From the NCBI GenBank assembly GCA_025350745.1, contig JANXXG010000227.1:1-8263 (forward strand): 8,263 nucleotides of DNA, in the 5' to 3' direction. Numbering within the stretch: the stretch's first letter is position 1; each line of letters begins with the position of its first letter. Below, in pieces: positions 1 through 6,194 of the stretch. This stretch comes from Chloroflexota bacterium (GTDB lineage Bacteria; Chloroflexota; Limnocylindria; P2-11E). The notes beneath the pieces are model-generated. The model saw only the letters and a program-made list of their open reading frames with translations. It was not told where the DNA came from and ran no database searches. Both the position numbers and the translations under genes were made by a program.

Positions 1-186
1 CAGCGGCACGTAGTCGGGATGCTCGTAATAGGCGAGGCGGATCACGCGGGTGAGTCCGCCGGACGATCCGTTCGTGTGACCCCGGGTGAACGCCTCGAGC
101 CCGAGCACGGTCGCACCGCGCTCGGCGATCCGCGCCGCAGCGGCGCTCCCGTCGGCGCCCAGGCCGATCACGATGGTGTCGGTCAA
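1..186 (-). CDS. N-terminus of sarcosine / N-methyl-L-tryptophan oxidase-like FAD amine oxidase (partial)
   Basis: Only the first 62 codons are present; the gene runs off the left edge of the window. The product begins MTDTIVIGLGADGSAAA, a Rossmann FAD-binding start (GxGxxG at residues 9-14). About residues 40-62 carry HTNGSSGGLTRVIRLAYYEH followed by PDYVPL, the GSS-x-G-x-TR-x-IR-x-AY-x-EHP-x-YVPL pattern typical of monomeric sarcosine oxidase and SolA-type N-methyltryptophan oxidase. Members of this family oxidatively demethylate N-methyl amino acids, making formaldehyde and H2O2, and usually hold FAD covalently through a C-terminal Cys that cannot be seen here. The start is a TTG overlapping the TGA of the upstream GNAT gene (TTGA), so translation is probably coupled. 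No Shine-Dalgarno site is visible and no ATG or GTG lies nearby in frame. The family is well supported; the exact substrate is unknown. Confidence 0.85.
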   Translation of the reverse strand, partial: MTDTIVIGLGADGSAAAARIAERGATVLGLEAFTRGHTNGSSGGLTRVIRLAYYEHPDYVPL

Positions 187-737
187 GCCGGACGCCAGTC
201 GGTCCGGTCCAGCTGGTACATCACGAGCACGCCACGCACCGCGGTCGCCAGATCATCGGCGCGCCGCATACCGGTCTTCCGCATGATCCGATGCGAGGCG
301 ACGTTGCCCGCGTGCGCGAGGCTGATCAGCTCCGGGTACGCGAACGATCGGAAGAAGTGATCGCGTGCGGCGATCGCCGCCTCGGTCGCATACCCGTTGC
401 CCCAGAACTCGCGCCGCAGCCGCCAGCCGATCTCCGGCCGCGTGGCGGCCTCGGTGATGAACGTCGGAAATGCCACGCCACAGAACCCCAGGAATGCGCC
501 GTCCGATGCGCGCTCGATCGCCCAGCGCCCGAAGCCGTGCTCTGCCCAGTGCCAGTACATCTTTTCGAATGTGGCTGTCGCGCGCACCCGCGCGTGGGGT
601 CGACCGTCGCCGATGTAGCGCATGACCTCCGGGTCTGCGTTCATGGCCAGGAACGGTTCGAGATCGTCCTGGCGGAACAGTCGCAGCTCGAGCCTGGCGG
701 TCTCGAGCCGCAGGACCTTAGGTGCGTCCGAATTCAT
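183..737 (-). CDS. RimJ/RimL-type GNAT N-acetyltransferase
   Basis: The product is 184 residues, the usual length for the Acetyltransf_3 (RimJ/RimL-like) branch of the GNAT superfamily, which transfers acetyl from acetyl-CoA to an amine. It opens with the typical LETARLELRLFRQDDLEPF (residues 11-29). The acetyl-CoA-binding motif A lies near residues 104-120 (GWRLRREFWGNGYATEA), and the late NVASHRIMRKTGM stretch (145-157) matches the N-x-x-S-x-x-(M/L)-x-x-x-GF/M signature of the group. The ATG at 737 starts just ahead of the conserved LETARLxLR block. The frame is open further upstream to 971, but that part is antisense-like translation of the peptidase gene without family character. The start lies inside the 3' end of the M20 peptidase gene (20 bp overlap) and the stop overlaps the start of the oxidase gene, so it sits within an operon. 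The acceptor substrate cannot be deduced; a protein N-terminus, small molecule or antibiotic are all possible. Confidence 0.9.
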   Translation of the reverse strand: MNSDAPKVLRLETARLELRLFRQDDLEPFLAMNADPEVMRYIGDGRPHARVRATATFEKMYWHWAEHGFGRWAIERASDGAFLGFCGVAFPTFITEAATRPEIGWRLRREFWGNGYATEAAIAARDHFFRSFAYPELISLAHAGNVASHRIMRKTGMRRADDLATAVRGVLVMYQLDRTDWRPA

Positions 738-2070
738 CGAAGAATCGCGCAAGCACCATCGCCGCCTTCGGCATGAGATCGAGCCGCACGTTCTCGTCAG
801 GCGCGTGTGCCCGCGAATCGGGATGGCCGTAGCCGATGGCGACCATCGGCAGCTTGTGCGGGTTGCAGACCTGGTACTGCGGTGCCGTGCCCGGGCTGGA
901 AAAGACGCGCAATGGCTGCACTCCGTACACGGCGGCCGAGGCGCGCTCCGCGGCGTCGACGATCGGAGCATCCACCGGGCCCCAGTAGGGATGCTCGCTG
1001 CCCCAGTTCTTGATCGCGATGTCCTCGAAGCCGCGCTTGTCGAGATGGGCGCGCAGCTGCTTCTCGATCTTGTCGGGATCCTGATCTGGGACCAGGCGCA
1101 TGTCGATCTTCACGTGGGCCTCGGCCGGCGTGATCGTCTTCGCATCATTGCCGGTCCAGCCGGACCAGATGCCCGCGATGTTGCAGGTCGGGGCGAAGAG
1201 CTGGGCCACCTGAGCCTCCGAGCCGCTCCGGCCGCCGACGAATCGCTTCGCCCCGTAGATCGCCTTGATCTTCGCCTCTTCGAAGGGGATCGTCTTCAAA
1301 TGGGCGAGCTGCTTCTCGGTCGGCCTGCGCACGTCGTCGTAGAAGCCGTCGATCGTCACGGTGCCGTCGGGCTTTCGCATCGTCGCGAGCGCTTCGACCA
1401 GCCGCCACGCCGCGTTCTCGAACAGCGACGCGCCGCCGGAGTGGGCGTCGTAGCCGAGCGTCTTCAGCGAAAGCTCGACGTACAGGATCCCGCGGACCCC
1501 GCAGATCAGCGTCGGCCGGTCCTGAGCGTCGAGGCCGCCGCCCTCCTGCAGCGAGCCATCGCCGGCGGTGAGGTCGGGCCGCTCCTGCAACATCGCGTTG
1601 AAGTGCCGGCTCGATGACTCTTCTTCGCCTTCGACAAGGAAACGGATCTTGATCGGGAGCGGCCCGATCGCATCCTGGTACGCCTCGGCGGCCTGGACCC
1701 GGATGAGGAACTGGCCCTTGTTGTCGGACACGCCGCGGGCGAACAGCTTGTTGTCGCGGATCGCCGGCTCGTACGGCGGGCTCGTCCAGAGGTCCAGCGG
1801 CGCGGCCGGCTGTACGTCGTAGTGCTGGACGCAGATCAGCGTCCGAGGGCCGCTACCCATCTCGCCGACGACGAGCGGGGCGATGCCGTCCTTCTCGATG
1901 ATCTCCACCTTCGCCCCGGCCTTGCGCAGCCGATCGGCGGTCCACTTGGCGCCGCGCGCAAGCTCGGGGAGCACGGCGGTCTCGCAGGGGATCCTGCAGA
2001 AATCCGAGAGCTCTTCGATCCACCGCGGGGTCCGTTCAGCGACCAGCTTGTCGAATTTCTCGTACGCCAA
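718..2070 (-). CDS. M20-family metallopeptidase (dipeptidase-like)
   Basis: This 450-residue protein has the full set of M20 zinc-peptidase residues. HYDVQP (83-88) gives the first zinc ligand H83 and the Asp D85 that orients it. ARGVSDNKG (111-119) gives the bridging D116. EGEEESSS (147-154) gives the general base E149 and ligand E150. E176 in QEGGG and H422 in RAHAPDENV complete the expected metal site. H210 in YDAHSG belongs to the inserted dimerisation domain (about residues 200-310). Relatives are cytosolic di- and tripeptidases or carnosinase-like enzymes that hydrolyse short peptides; there is no signal peptide. The start is TTG, chosen because a strong Shine-Dalgarno GGAGGT lies 6 nt upstream and MAYEKFDKLV is a normal family N-terminus. 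It follows the DedA gene by 32 bp and overlaps the GNAT gene downstream by 20 bp. Peptide specificity is not readable from sequence. Confidence 0.95.
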   Translation of the reverse strand: MAYEKFDKLVAERTPRWIEELSDFCRIPCETAVLPELARGAKWTADRLRKAGAKVEIIEKDGIAPLVVGEMGSGPRTLICVQHYDVQPAAPLDLWTSPPYEPAIRDNKLFARGVSDNKGQFLIRVQAAEAYQDAIGPLPIKIRFLVEGEEESSSRHFNAMLQERPDLTAGDGSLQEGGGLDAQDRPTLICGVRGILYVELSLKTLGYDAHSGGASLFENAAWRLVEALATMRKPDGTVTIDGFYDDVRRPTEKQLAHLKTIPFEEAKIKAIYGAKRFVGGRSGSEAQVAQLFAPTCNIAGIWSGWTGNDAKTITPAEAHVKIDMRLVPDQDPDKIEKQLRAHLDKRGFEDIAIKNWGSEHPYWGPVDAPIVDAAERASAAVYGVQPLRVFSSPGTAPQYQVCNPHKLPMVAIGYGHPDSRAHAPDENVRLDLMPKAAMVLARFFDEFGRT

Positions 2071-2076
2071 TCAGAA

Positions 2077-2082
2077 ACCTCC
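2077..2082 (-). promoter_or_regulatory. Strong Shine-Dalgarno site of the M20 peptidase gene
   Basis: The minus strand reads GGAGGT, then six bases (TTCTGA), then the TTG start at 2070. It is the only textbook ribosome binding site I found in the window and it decides the TTG start. A 5-bp inverted repeat just upstream (CCGCG at 2098-2094 and CGCGG at 2085-2081) shares the first two G of this site. Confidence 0.8.
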
Positions 2083-2102
2083 GCGATGGGATACGCGGGA
2101 CT

Positions 2103-2753
2103 CTAGACCGCGCGTCGGGCACGCGCGCGGCGCCGCCGCCCCCGCACGAATCGGAAGATGAAGAAGCCGATGAAAACGACCGGGATCCCGATGACGACGT
2201 ACTCGATATATGCCTGCGGGATCAGCCGGCGCACTGCGGGGCCGAAGAACGCCCCGAGCAGCGTCCAGAACGACCAATAGATGATTCCCGCGAGGAACAC
2301 CGCCGCCGAGAATTCATGCAGCGGGACCTTCGCCGTCCCTCCGATGAGCGACATCGCCACGCGCAGCCCCGGGATCAGCCGGCCGACGAAGATCGCGATG
2401 AAGCCGCGCTTCGCGATGCGAGCCTCCCATGTATCGACCTGAGCCGGCTCGACGTCCATCCATTCCGCGAACTTGTGCGCGACGGCGTCGCCGAAGCGGC
2501 GCGTGAGCAGATACGGGACCAGGGTCCCCGCGGTGGACGCGGCTGCGCACACGAGGATGACCTGCACGAGGCTCAGCGGGTCGCCGCGGGCGCGGTCACC
2601 GTAGAACATGATCACGAGGTCGCTCGGTGCGGGGAGCGGCACGCCGGCTTCCTCGACGGCGACGATGCCGAACAGCGCCAGGTACTGATGTTGACCCATG
2701 ATGACGAGCACCGCGCCGATTCCCTGGCGAAAGAGGCGGAAGATGTCCCTCAC
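2103..2753 (-). CDS. DedA-family (SNARE-associated/VTT domain) integral membrane protein
   Basis: This 216-residue hydrophobic protein has the two DedA signature regions: EEAGVPLPAPSD (34-45), the E-x-x-G-x-P-x-P re-entrant loop, and GRLIPGLRVAMSLIGG (124-139), the conserved GR-x-x-PG-x-R segment. Hydrophobic stretches lie near residues 11-33, 60-83, 117-140, 148-170 and 180-203. The C-terminus is a very basic tail (RGRRRRARARR, 204-214), which would be cytoplasmic. DedA proteins are inner-membrane transporters or flippases of lipid carriers such as undecaprenyl phosphate, or of phospholipids; some also affect membrane potential or drug resistance. The GTG start overlaps the TGA of the lyase gene by 4 bp (GTGA), with no clear Shine-Dalgarno site, so translation is probably coupled to the lyase. 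The family call is secure; the transported substrate is unknown and nothing links it functionally to the lyase beyond position. Confidence 0.93.
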   Translation of the reverse strand: MRDIFRLFRQGIGAVLVIMGQHQYLALFGIVAVEEAGVPLPAPSDLVIMFYGDRARGDPLSLVQVILVCAAASTAGTLVPYLLTRRFGDAVAHKFAEWMDVEPAQVDTWEARIAKRGFIAIFVGRLIPGLRVAMSLIGGTAKVPLHEFSAAVFLAGIIYWSFWTLLGAFFGPAVRRLIPQAYIEYVVIGIPVVFIGFFIFRFVRGRRRRARARRAV

Positions 2754-3655
2754 CCGAACAGGGCTCGCGCGGCCCGGCCGGGCAGCTCGTGGCCGAGCTG
2801 CACTGCCATCCAGCTCGCGGTGGCCGCGAGCTTCCGGACATCGACGCCGGTCTCGATGCCCATCCCATCGAGCATCCAGACGACGTCCTCGGTCGCGAGG
2901 TTGCCGCTTGCGCCCTTGCCCTTCGCGAATGGCGAGCCGCCGATCCCGCCGACACTTGCGTCGACCGCCGTCACGCCGTTCTCGATCGCGGTGAGGACGT
3001 TCGCGAGACCCTGACCGTAGGTGTCGTGAAAATGGACCGCGAGACGGTCCGGCGCGATCTTCGCGGACCGAAGCGCGTCGAGAAGCGCCCGCACCTGCGC
3101 CGGCGTGCCGGTGCCGATCGTGTCACCGAGCGATAGCTCGACGCAGCCGGCGTCGAGGAGCGCGGTCCCGGTCGTGATCACGGCGTCCGGATCGGTCGGC
3201 CCGTCGTCCGGATCCTCAATGACCATCGATACATACCCGCGCACGCGCAGGCCGCGTGCCACCGCGAGCTTGACGACGACGCAGGCGGTCGCGACCGCCT
3301 CCGCCGATCCTCGCCGGAGGTTCTTCTGTGAATAGCTCTCGCTCGCCGAGACGAACACCGCGATCTCATCCGCGCCTGCCGCGAGGGCCCGTTCGAGGCC
3401 GCGCTCGTTCGGAACGAGCACCGGGTAGCGAATGCCGGGCCGGCGCTTGAGGCGCGTCAGCAGATCATCGGCATCAGCGAGCTGCGGCACCGCGCCCGGG
3501 CTGACGAAGGATGTCGCCTCGATGGCAGTGAGGCCCGCGTCGGCGAGCCGGTCCAGAAGCTCGAGCTTGACCTCGGTGGGCAGGGTCCTTGCTTCGGCCT
3601 GCAAGCCGTCTCGTGGGCTCACCTCCACGATCTGCACGCGCGCCGGCTGCGTCAT
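2750..3655 (-). CDS. Hydroxymethylglutaryl-CoA lyase family protein with Cys-to-Ser change in the catalytic loop
   Basis: The 301-residue protein is a DRE-TIM-type (beta/alpha)8 lyase of the HMG-CoA lyase branch. Visible family elements are EVSPRDGLQ (11-19, with R15 and metal ligand D16), IEATSFVSP (45-53, E46), VPNERGLERAL (81-91), SLGDTIGTGTP (175-185), HFHDTYGQGLAN (208-219, ligands H208 and H210) and GASGNLATED (248-257, ligand N252). The expected reaction is cleavage of HMG-CoA to acetoacetate and acetyl-CoA, the last step of leucine degradation. The oddity is the catalytic loop: the family's GGCP(Y/F)A is GGSPFA here, so the reactive Cys is Ser241, and the loop has two extra residues (KGKGASGN rather than one residue plus GASGN). 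The enzyme may be slower or act on another acyl-CoA. ATG 3655 directly precedes the conserved core, and upstream codons lack family character. It starts a packed five-gene run and is divergent from the nitroreductase gene with 18 bp between starts. Confidence 0.88.
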   Translation of the reverse strand: MTQPARVQIVEVSPRDGLQAEARTLPTEVKLELLDRLADAGLTAIEATSFVSPGAVPQLADADDLLTRLKRRPGIRYPVLVPNERGLERALAAGADEIAVFVSASESYSQKNLRRGSAEAVATACVVVKLAVARGLRVRGYVSMVIEDPDDGPTDPDAVITTGTALLDAGCVELSLGDTIGTGTPAQVRALLDALRSAKIAPDRLAVHFHDTYGQGLANVLTAIENGVTAVDASVGGIGGSPFAKGKGASGNLATEDVVWMLDGMGIETGVDVRKLAATASWMAVQLGHELPGRAARALFG

Positions 3656-3673
3656 TCGTACATTGTCGGGGTA
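3656..3673. promoter_or_regulatory. 18-bp divergent intergenic region with overlapping candidate -10 elements
   Basis: This is all the DNA between the lyase start (minus) and the nitroreductase start (plus). On the plus strand TACATT (3659-3664, four matches to TATAAT) sits 9 nt before the ATG at 3674. On the minus strand GACAAT (3667-3662, four matches) sits 6 nt before the ATG at 3655. The two hexamers overlap, and neither start has a properly spaced Shine-Dalgarno site, so both transcripts would be leaderless or nearly so. No convincing -35 hexamer is seen on either side. This is inferred from weak motifs plus the forced geometry. Confidence 0.4.
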
Positions 3674-4270
3674 ATGGAGTTCCAGGACGTCGTCCGCAGG
3701 CGCCGGATGGTCCGCACGTTCACCGAAGATCCGATCGATCCCGAGGTCGTCGAGCGGATCGTGGCGAACGCGCAGCGCGCGCCATCGGCAGGGTTCAGCC
3801 AGGGGTGGGCGTTCCTTGTCCTGGACGGGCGGGACGAGACCGAGCGGTACTGGAACGCGACGATGACGCCCGGACGTCGGAAGGAATTCGGGTGGCCGGG
3901 GATGTTCAACGCGCCGTTGATCATCGTGTGCCTCTCGAACAAGAGCGCCTATCTGGATCGATACAGCCTCCCCGACAAAGGTTGGGCTGACCGTGACGAG
4001 AGCCGCTGGCCCGTGCCGTACTGGGACATCGACGCCGGCATGGCCGGCCTGCTCGTTCTGCAGACGGCCGTCGACGCCGGCCTCGGTGCGGTGTTCTTCG
4101 GGGTCTTCGACCAGGCCGGCTTCCGGACGGCCTTCGGCATTCCCGACGACTATGCCGCCGTCGGCACCATCGCGATCGGGCACAAGGCGCCGAACGACCG
4201 TCCGTCACCGTCGCTCAAGATCGTGGGGAAGAAGCCTTCGTCCGAGGTCGTGCACCGGGGCCGCTGGTGA
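3674..4270 (+). CDS. Nitroreductase-family FMN oxidoreductase
   Basis: The 198-residue protein belongs to the FMN-dependent nitroreductase fold family. The N-terminal RRRRMVRTF (8-16) is the phosphate-binding arginine region. APSAGFSQGW (36-45) is the usual AP-S-x-x-NxQ-type flavin contact, with Phe41-Ser42 in place of the commoner residues. WPVPYWDIDAGMAGLLVLQTAVDAGLGAVFFGVF spans about residues 112-145, with the conserved GLGAVFFGV near 136-144, and AIGHKAP (167-173) is the late I-G-x-x motif. Such enzymes reduce nitro groups, quinones or enones with NAD(P)H or F420; they are cytosolic and often dimeric. It is the only plus-strand gene between the lyase and the carboxylase, divergent from the former and convergent with the latter (19 bp between stops). 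The ATG is supported by the family N-terminus; no good ribosome site is present. Substrate and electron donor are unknown, and a role in leucine catabolism is not indicated. Confidence 0.88.
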   Translation: MEFQDVVRRRRMVRTFTEDPIDPEVVERIVANAQRAPSAGFSQGWAFLVLDGRDETERYWNATMTPGRRKEFGWPGMFNAPLIIVCLSNKSAYLDRYSLPDKGWADRDESRWPVPYWDIDAGMAGLLVLQTAVDAGLGAVFFGVFDQAGFRTAFGIPDDYAAVGTIAIGHKAPNDRPSPSLKIVGKKPSSEVVHRGRW

Positions 4271-4289
4271 ACGGCTGGTATCAGCGGAC

Positions 4290-6194
4290 CTACGGGACCG
4301 GTTCGAACTCGGCGAGGCGCTGACCTCGCCTCACCTGATCCCCTGGCGCGCAGAGCACCTTGGTCACGGTCCCGTCGGCGGGCGCTTCCACCCGTAGCTC
4401 CATCTTCATCGCCTCGAGCACGCACACGAGCTCGCCTCGCTTGACGCGCTGGCCGGCCGTCGCGTGCACGGCGATGATCATTCCCGGCATCGGCGCCGCG
4501 ATCTCGGTGCTCGCGAGCGCGTCGACGCTCCGCTCACGTCCCGCTGTATCCAGGACGTACGTCTCGCCTCGCCACTTGACCCAGACGTCCGTGCCATCGC
4601 GCGAGGCGATCGCGGGCTCGCCATCGACGAGCCACGCCGCGTTCCCGGGGTCGCTCGCGATCGCGTGCCCCTCGACCGTGAACGGCCCGGTCCCGCTGAC
4701 CCTGACCGGCCGGTCGTCCAGCACGACGGTCGTGGACGCGGGGGCCGCGGCACGCCACCCGGCAAGCGCGCGCCACGGATCGTGGACGCCGGTCGAGACG
4801 ATGATGCTCGCCGCGTAGGCCGCCGCCGCCACCGCGCGTACCGCGTCGGGTGCGGGACCGGCGCCCGCCGCGAGCAGAGGGCTGCGTTCGATGAGTCCGG
4901 TGTCGACGACGCCGGCCACGACCGCCGGGTGCGCCGCGAGCGCGCGCAGGAACCGCTCGTTCGTACGGACCCCAAGGACCGTCATGGCGCGCAACGCCGC
5001 GCCGAGTAAGGCGATCGCCGCGGGCCGGTCGTTCGCATGCACGATCAGCTTGGCAAGCATCGGGTCGTAGTCGGTCGTGACAATGCTGCCCTCTTCGATC
5101 GCGGAGTCGATCCTCGCGCCATCGGGCCAGGCGAGGTGGCTGATCCGTCCCGTGGACGGAAGGAAGCCGGTCGCCGGATCTTCGGCGTAGAGCCGCACTT
5201 CGATGGCGTGGCCATGAGGCTGCGCGTCGATCGACAGCTTCTCGCCCATCGCGATGCGTAGCTGCTGCTCGACAAGGTCGATCCCCCAGACCATCTCGGT
5301 CACCGGGTGCTCCACCTGAAGGCGTGCGTTCACCTCGAGGAAATAGAACGAACCGGCGGCATCCACCAGGAACTCGCACGTGCCGGCATTCACGTAGCCA
5401 ACGGACGTGGCGATCTTGACCGCGGCAGCGGCCATGCGCTCGCGCAGCCGCGCATCGATCGCGGGTGAGGGCGCTTCCTCAAGCACTTTCTGGTGACGGC
5501 GCTGCGCCGAGCAGTCGCGCTCGCCGAGCGCGAGCACCGTGCCGTGGCCGTCCGCCAGCAATTGGATCTCGATATGGCGGGGCCGGTCGATCGCGCGTTC
5601 CAGGATGAGCCGCTCGTCACCGAACGCCGCCGTCGCCGTCCGTCGCGCCCGAGCGAGCGCATCGCGGATGGCGTCCTCGGCGCCGACGAGCTGCATGCCG
5701 ATCCCGCCGCCGCCGGCGGCGGGCTTGAGCATCACCGGGTAGCCGTTGGCGTTGGCGGCGCGGATGAATGCTTCGTCGGTCTGGTCATCGCCGCGATAGC
5801 CCGGGAGCACCGGTACGCCGGCGCGCTCGGCTGCGGATTTGGCTGCGGCCTTGTCGCCGAGGACCCGGAGCACCTCTGCGCTCGGCCCGACGAACGCCAG
5901 GCCGGCTGCGGCGACCGCGTCGGCGAATTCGGGTCGCTCCGAGAGGAAGCCGTACCCCGGATGAATGAGTCGTGCATCACCTTCGCGCGCGGCGGCCAGG
6001 ACGCTCCCGATGTTCAGGTAGGAGTCCCGCGCGGCAGCGGAGCCGATCCGGATCGCCATATCCGCCTCGTGAACAAAGGGCGCGCTCGCATCGGCGTCCG
6101 AGTACACGGCCACGGTGCGCAGACCCATCCGCTTCGCGGTGCGGAAGATGCGTCGCGCGATCTCGCCGCGATTCGCAACGAGGACGGTCATCAT
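4290..6194 (-). CDS. Acyl-CoA carboxylase alpha subunit (biotin carboxylase + BCCP), probably methylcrotonyl-CoA type
   Basis: The 634-residue protein joins a biotin carboxylase and a biotin carrier domain, like the alpha subunits of methylcrotonyl-, propionyl- and some acetyl-CoA carboxylases. The N-terminal carboxylase domain starts VLVANRGEIARRI (4-16). The ATP-grasp region has MLKPAAGGGGIGM (155-167, with Ile where Lys or Arg is usual), HQKVLEE (234-240) and the active-site EVNARLQVEHPVTE (287-300, catalytic R291). A biotin carboxylase C-terminal domain follows (EVRLYAEDP, 332-340, onward). The carrier domain ends the protein with EAMKM (594-598), biotinylated at K597. It carboxylates biotin with ATP and bicarbonate; a separate beta subunit, not seen here, sets the acyl-CoA substrate. 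The LiuC-like hydratase and HMG-CoA lyase nearby favour methylcrotonyl-CoA (LiuD role), but PccA- or AccA-like roles are possible. Start is ATG 6194 or the adjacent ATG 6191; the open frame to 6440 is antisense to azlC. Confidence 0.92.
   Translation of the reverse strand: MMTVLVANRGEIARRIFRTAKRMGLRTVAVYSDADASAPFVHEADMAIRIGSAAARDSYLNIGSVLAAAREGDARLIHPGYGFLSERPEFADAVAAAGLAFVGPSAEVLRVLGDKAAAKSAAERAGVPVLPGYRGDDQTDEAFIRAANANGYPVMLKPAAGGGGIGMQLVGAEDAIRDALARARRTATAAFGDERLILERAIDRPRHIEIQLLADGHGTVLALGERDCSAQRRHQKVLEEAPSPAIDARLRERMAAAAVKIATSVGYVNAGTCEFLVDAAGSFYFLEVNARLQVEHPVTEMVWGIDLVEQQLRIAMGEKLSIDAQPHGHAIEVRLYAEDPATGFLPSTGRISHLAWPDGARIDSAIEEGSIVTTDYDPMLAKLIVHANDRPAAIALLGAALRAMTVLGVRTNERFLRALAAHPAVVAGVVDTGLIERSPLLAAGAGPAPDAVRAVAAAAYAASIIVSTGVHDPWRALAGWRAAAPASTTVVLDDRPVRVSGTGPFTVEGHAIASDPGNAAWLVDGEPAIASRDGTDVWVKWRGETYVLDTAGRERSVDALASTEIAAPMPGMIIAVHATAGQRVKRGELVCVLEAMKMELRVEAPADGTVTKVLCAPGDQVRRGQRLAEFEPVP
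4311..4330 (+). terminator. GC hairpin downstream of the nitroreductase gene, inside the carboxylase 3' end
   Basis: GGCGAGG (4311-4317) and CCTCGCC (4324-4330) form a perfect 7-bp stem around a 6-nt loop, 40 nt after the nitroreductase stop. No T-run follows, so it is not a canonical intrinsic terminator; it could slow polymerase or protect the mRNA 3' end. It also encodes the C-terminal residues of the carboxylase on the other strand, so it may be a by-product of codon use. Confidence 0.3.
6180..6184 (+). promoter_or_regulatory. Candidate Shine-Dalgarno site of azlC, within the carboxylase coding region
   Basis: GAGGA lies 10 nt before the GTG at 6195. It falls within the first codons of the divergent carboxylase gene. 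It supports GTG 6195 over the in-frame TTG at 6204, where the spacing would be 19 nt. Confidence 0.4.

Noticed and set aside
291..776. Plus-strand open frame opposite the RimJ/RimL-type GNAT gene
   Set aside because: It is antisense to a well-supported GNAT gene and has no recognisable domain.
738..971. N-terminal extension of the GNAT frame inside the peptidase gene
   Set aside because: The Arg/Ser/Cys-rich sequence is a shifted reading of the peptidase 3' region; the GNAT fold starts at about MNSDAPKVLRLETARL.
622..1617. Long plus-strand open frame opposite the M20 peptidase gene
   Set aside because: It lies antisense to a gene with complete catalytic motifs, is rich in Arg and Ala as expected of a GC-rich shadow frame, and shows no family motif or ribosome site.
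3656..4183. N-terminal extension of the HMG-CoA lyase frame
   Set aside because: It is antisense to the nitroreductase gene and lacks lyase similarity; ATG 3655 fits the family N-terminus.
4271..4289. Possible terminator between the convergent nitroreductase and carboxylase stops
   Set aside because: The 19-bp gap has no stem or T-run; the nearest hairpin lies further on, inside the carboxylase gene, and is listed separately.
4534..5379. Second long minus-strand frame within the carboxylase gene
   Set aside because: It is an Arg-rich shifted frame of the carboxylase, which is intact through to its biotinylation motif, so there is no frameshift or overlapping gene to explain.
5493..6194. Upstream extension of the azlC frame into the carboxylase region
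   Set aside because: The added residues are an antisense reading of the biotin carboxylase; AzlC homology begins only after 6195.
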